This document shows positions 5,462 to 7,967 of a stretch of DNA of 7,967 nucleotides, piece by piece; within the stretch, counting starts at the first letter, position 1; every line of letters starts with the position of its first letter. The position numbers and the translations under genes are program-made. Below the pieces are notes generated by a model that saw nothing but the letters and a program-made list of their open reading frames with translations, made no database searches and was not told where the DNA came from. Source of the DNA: Actinomycetota bacterium (GTDB taxonomy: Bacteria; Actinomycetota; Acidimicrobiia; Acidimicrobiales; CADCSY01); assembly GCA_019348335.1 (NCBI GenBank), contig JAHWJR010000036.1, forward strand, positions 1 through 7,967, given 5' to 3'.

Positions 5462-5486
5462 CGAGCAGCCCCGGTACCCGGGCTCG
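5462..5486. terminator. Possible bidirectional hairpin between converging genes
   Basis: Two alternative folds exist in the 30-base gap. One is AGCCC (5467-5471) with GGGCT (5480-5484). The other is CGAGC (5462-5466) with GCTCG (5482-5486) plus an inner CCGG/CCGG stem (5471-5474 with 5478-5481). No T-run flanks it on either strand. Its position between two stop codons is the main argument for a terminator role. Confidence 0.35.
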
Positions 5487-5487
5487 G

Positions 5488-7803
5488 TCACCGCGAGGCG
5501 CCGGGCGGGTTGCGCACGTCGAGGCGGGCGGGCCGGTCGGGGAGCAGGTCTCGGGGGTCGAGGGCGCGACGGAGCCGGGCCCGCCGGTCGAGGCGCTCGC
5601 GGACCCTGCGCTCCACGGTGGCCGCCGATTCGGCGGCCTGGCGGGCGACGTCGTCGTCGACGCCGTGGGGCCCGTAGCCGGCGGTGGTGGTGACGGCGGC
5701 CAGGCTGGTCAGGGTCCCCGGGTCGATGCCGGTGGCTCCTCCCGCCCGCTGGGCGTACTCCACCGGCGTCTCCCACGGGCGCGGCGGCGCCCCGACCTGG
5801 GCCAGCGCCTCTCCGACCTCGGTCCACGACACCAGGACCCGCTCCCCGGGGCTGGTCGCCGCCGCCCGCCGGCGCCGGCGCCGGCGGCGGGCCAGCAGCG
5901 CCAGCGCTCCGGCCCAGGCCACCGGGACGCCGACCACGGCGAGGAGGGCGAGGAGCAGGCGGCGGGGCCACGGCGACGGCTCCTCGCCGGCGCCGGGGGC
6001 GGCTGCCCCCCCGAGGTCGTCGGCACCGTCGGTGACCGACGGGGTGGTGGTGTCGCCGCCCTCGGGCTCGGGGCTCTCGGTCAGCGTCGTGGCCGGGGCG
6101 GTGGTGGCGGTGGTGCGCTCCTCGGGCACGGCCTGCTGCTCGGGGACGCCGGTGTAGGGCTCGCCACCGGGGATGCCCCGGCCCGGGGTCGGCTCGAAGG
6201 CCACCCAGCCGTAGCCGGCAAGGAACACCTCCGGCCAGGAGTGTGCGTTGAGGTCGCGCACGTGGAGGCGACCGTCCTCACCGGGCTCGCCCGGCGTGAA
6301 CCCCACCGCCACCCGGGCCGGCAGCCCCACGGAGCGGGCCATGGCGGCGTAGGCGCCGGCGAACTGCTCGCAGTACCCCGCCCGGGTCTCGAACAAGAAG
6401 CGCTCGAGGTCGTCGCCCGCGTGCCCCGCCGGGACGGACAGGTCGTAGGTGAAGGTGCCGTCTCGGAAGTGGTTCTGAAGTCGGAGCGCCTGGTCGTAGG
6501 GCGTGGTCGCCCCGTCGACCACCCGCATCGCCTCCTGGCGCACCTCCGGGCTGAAGTCGGCCGGGAGGGCGGTGTAGGCCTCGGCCACCTCCGTAGGTGC
6601 ATCGGCGGCGACGGCGGCCAGGGCGGCCCCGTCGAGGTCCCGCAGCTCCGACTCCACCCGGTAGCGGAGACCCGACGCCGTCTCCTCCTCGGTGAGCAGG
6701 CTGCCGGAGTCGTCGTCGTAGCGGGCCTCGACCCCGTCGAGGGCGACCGGGGCGTAGGCCGCCGGGAGCCAGATGGAGGCCAGATCGCCGATCTCGAAGT
6801 CCTGCACCGCGGTGATGGTGTCGGCCCGCTCGGCCGGCACCGCCGTCGCCAGCCGGTCCTCGACCTTGCGGTACCGCCCCTTCGACGACCAGATCCGCCC
6901 GTCGAAGATCTCCAGCGAGGTCAGGCGCCAGTAGCTCCGGGCGGAGGCGGCCACGGTGAACACCTCGCGGTCGCTCTGGTCGAGCAGGCGGGCCCGGATG
7001 TCGACCAGTGGGGAGATGGTGACGCGAGACCCGCCGTCCTCGCGGTCGGCGGCACGCCAGGGGACCACGGCGGTGGCCTCGGCACCGGGCAGCGCCGGGC
7101 CGATCACCACCGCCACCAGCACCGCGGCGGCGGCCAGCGCGCCACCCCGGCGCAGCAGCCAGCGCGACTCCCGGCGGCTGTCGCCGCCCATGCGGTTGGG
7201 AGCGCGCCACTGGCCGACGACCCGCAGCGCCAACCAGTAGGCCAGGAGGGCGGCGAGGAACAGCGCCGTGGTGCTGAGCCGGTGGTCCGGCGCCCCCAGT
7301 GCGGCGCCGAAGACGAAGACCGTGGCCGGCAGCGCCGCCGCTTCGACGGTGGCGCCGATGCGGAAGGCGACGCTGTCGGCCAGGAAGGCGAGCAGCCAGC
7401 CCCCGGCGGCGGCGGCGAGGATGAACCCGGGCTCGACCGGGGCCGGCGCCACCACCTCCCGGAACGCGGCCAGGGCCTCCGAGAACTGGCGAGTCGCCTC
7501 GGTCAGGGATTGCCCGGTGGGGATGCCGTAGGTGGTGGTACCTGGGAGGAGGAGCACCGAGATGCCCACGACCAGCCCACCGGCGGCGATGGCGGCGGCG
7601 AACCATCCGGGCAGGGAGGCCCGCCGGGAGGATGCCGCCACCAGGTGACCGGCGAGGGCGAAGGGCAGGACCGGGAGCAGGAAGGAGGCGTCGTCGAAGA
7701 GCCGGACCAGGCCCACGACGCTCGCCACCGTGAGGGCGGCCAGGGCGAGCTCGGCCAGGGCCAGCACCGAGGACGGCGGCGCCGGGCGAGCGGAGGCGCT
7801 CAC
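5488..7803 (-). CDS. TgpA-type transglutaminase membrane protein (DUF3488-transglutaminase-DUF4129)
   Basis: This encodes 771 residues. The N-terminal DUF3488-like part has about seven hydrophobic helices (near 13-35, 40-57, 66-86, 127-147, 151-170, 177-195 and 222-240). An outside region of about 370 residues follows, containing the transglutaminase core with C478 in RAGYCEQFAGAYAAMAR and H521 in RDLNAHSWPEVF. The third catalytic position is GWVAFEPTPG with E537 where Pseudomonas TgpA has Asp. A Thr/Pro/Glu/Gly-rich linker (about 545-610) leads to a last helix (614-637) and a run of eight Arg (639-646). The DUF4129 domain, from SPGERVLVSWTEVGEAL (651-667) through ETPVEYAQRAGG, is cytoplasmic. 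The Pseudomonas homologue is essential; its substrate is unknown, though cell-envelope proteins or peptidoglycan are suspected. GTG at 7803 overlaps the DUF58 stop codon by 4 bases (GTGA), indicating coupled translation. Confidence 0.92.
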   Translation of the reverse strand: MSASARPAPPSSVLALAELALAALTVASVVGLVRLFDDASFLLPVLPFALAGHLVAASSRRASLPGWFAAAIAAGGLVVGISVLLLPGTTTYGIPTGQSLTEATRQFSEALAAFREVVAPAPVEPGFILAAAAGGWLLAFLADSVAFRIGATVEAAALPATVFVFGAALGAPDHRLSTTALFLAALLAYWLALRVVGQWRAPNRMGGDSRRESRWLLRRGGALAAAAVLVAVVIGPALPGAEATAVVPWRAADREDGGSRVTISPLVDIRARLLDQSDREVFTVAASARSYWRLTSLEIFDGRIWSSKGRYRKVEDRLATAVPAERADTITAVQDFEIGDLASIWLPAAYAPVALDGVEARYDDDSGSLLTEEETASGLRYRVESELRDLDGAALAAVAADAPTEVAEAYTALPADFSPEVRQEAMRVVDGATTPYDQALRLQNHFRDGTFTYDLSVPAGHAGDDLERFLFETRAGYCEQFAGAYAAMARSVGLPARVAVGFTPGEPGEDGRLHVRDLNAHSWPEVFLAGYGWVAFEPTPGRGIPGGEPYTGVPEQQAVPEERTTATTAPATTLTESPEPEGGDTTTPSVTDGADDLGGAAAPGAGEEPSPWPRRLLLALLAVVGVPVAWAGALALLARRRRRRRRAAATSPGERVLVSWTEVGEALAQVGAPPRPWETPVEYAQRAGGATGIDPGTLTSLAAVTTTAGYGPHGVDDDVARQAAESAATVERRVRERLDRRARLRRALDPRDLLPDRPARLDVRNPPGASR
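5866..5887. repeat. 22-bp perfect palindrome coding the poly-Arg run
   Basis: Bases 5866-5887 are their own reverse complement and consist of overlapping GGCGCC and GCCGGC units. On the coding (minus) strand they encode most of the eight consecutive arginines following the last membrane helix of the TgpA-type protein. Repetition of CGC/CGG codons explains part of the symmetry. The stretch is likely prone to slippage and hairpin formation. Confidence 0.7.
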
Positions 7804-7967
7804 CGCCGTGGTCCCGGGACGGCTGCGCTGCGGGCGCCACCGGCCCCACCGGTGGAAGCCCCGCCGGCCCCACCGGTGGAAGCCCCGCCGGCCCCACCGG
7901 CGCCGGCGGGCACCATCGCCCGGTTCCAGGCGGCGGCGAACGAGGTGCGGTCGCCGACCACGATGGG
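7800..7967 (-). CDS. C-terminal end of a probable DUF58 protein (partial)
   Basis: The frame open at the right edge encodes the last 55 residues of a protein, read from 7967 to the TGA at 7802-7800. It begins PIVVGDRTSFAAAWNRAMVP, which resembles the final strand and helix of DUF58 proteins (a VWA-like domain often coded between moxR and tgpA). It continues as a Gly/Ala/Ser/Thr-rich tail with two GAGGASTG repeats and ends RSAAVPGPRR. The DUF58 call rests on this short C-terminus and on the coupled TgpA-type gene, with which it shares a GTGA overlap. The tail is probably disordered. Another reading frame through the repeat is open but gives only Pro/Gly-rich sequence and lacks domain similarity. 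Confidence 0.7.
   Translation of the reverse strand, partial: PIVVGDRTSFAAAWNRAMVPAGAGGAGGASTGGAGGASTGGAGGARSAAVPGPRR
7844..7900. repeat. 24-bp tandem repeat, 2.4 copies
   Basis: A 24-base unit occurs at 7844-7867 and, with no mismatch, at 7868-7891. A partial third copy of 9 bases (CCCCACCGG, 7892-7900) follows before the sequences diverge. The unit is a multiple of three, so copy-number change adds or removes eight residues (GAGGASTG on the minus strand) without breaking the frame. Identity even at third positions points to a recent duplication. Confidence 0.9.

Noticed and set aside
6278..7897. A 539-residue minus-strand frame overlapping the tgpA-type gene, starting in the tandem repeat
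   Set aside because: It is the +1 shadow of the TgpA-type gene; its Pro/Gly/Arg composition shows no transmembrane or catalytic pattern.
7844..7900. Repeats near the right edge as a CRISPR array
   Set aside because: The units are directly contiguous 24-mers without spacers, inside a coding frame.

Overview
This window is very GC-rich, with third codon positions almost always G or C. It reads as ordinary chromosome from a high-GC actinobacterium. The gene set, the frequent GTG starts, the TANNNT boxes placed directly before start codons, and the DUF3040 and tgpA-DUF58 genes fit Actinomycetota, possibly class Acidimicrobiia. The lineage is an inference from gene content; no rRNA or other marker gene is present. 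I see no tRNA, rRNA, CRISPR array, insertion sequence, integrase or attachment site, and no stretch of 300 bases lacks a gene.

Left part (1-1449): the 5' end of a response regulator on the minus strand is followed by a divergent small gene for a STAS-like protein on the plus strand. The 3' end of that gene overlaps tail to tail with a minus-strand inositol-monophosphatase-family gene. Middle (1450-3276): a divergent promoter region carries a TAGGGT box just before each flanking start codon. It is followed by a two-gene plus-strand unit, a low-specificity threonine aldolase and a PIG-L/LmbE-family deacetylase, with a single base between stop and start. Next (3310-4921): a small two-helix membrane protein on the minus strand is divergent from dinB, the Y-family DNA polymerase IV. 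A strong hairpin lies four bases after the dinB stop codon.

Right part (4922-7967): a 161-base non-coding stretch holds the dinB hairpin, a second perfect inverted repeat and a pair of direct repeats. It leads to a DUF3040 membrane protein with a near-ideal ribosome binding site. Converging on that gene from the right is a translationally coupled pair on the minus strand: the end of a DUF58 gene, whose Gly-rich tail is built from 24-base tandem repeats, overlapping by 4 bases a TgpA-type transglutaminase membrane protein (DUF3488, transglutaminase core, DUF4129). DUF58 and TgpA genes usually travel with a MoxR ATPase, which would be expected just beyond the right edge.

I find no convincing new biological system. 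The points worth a second look are the paired leaderless-type promoters, the structured leader of the DUF3040 gene, the STAS-like protein without the usual phosphorylatable serine motif, an altered clamp-binding motif in DinB, Glu in place of the catalytic Asp in TgpA, and the repeat structures in the tgpA and DUF58 genes.
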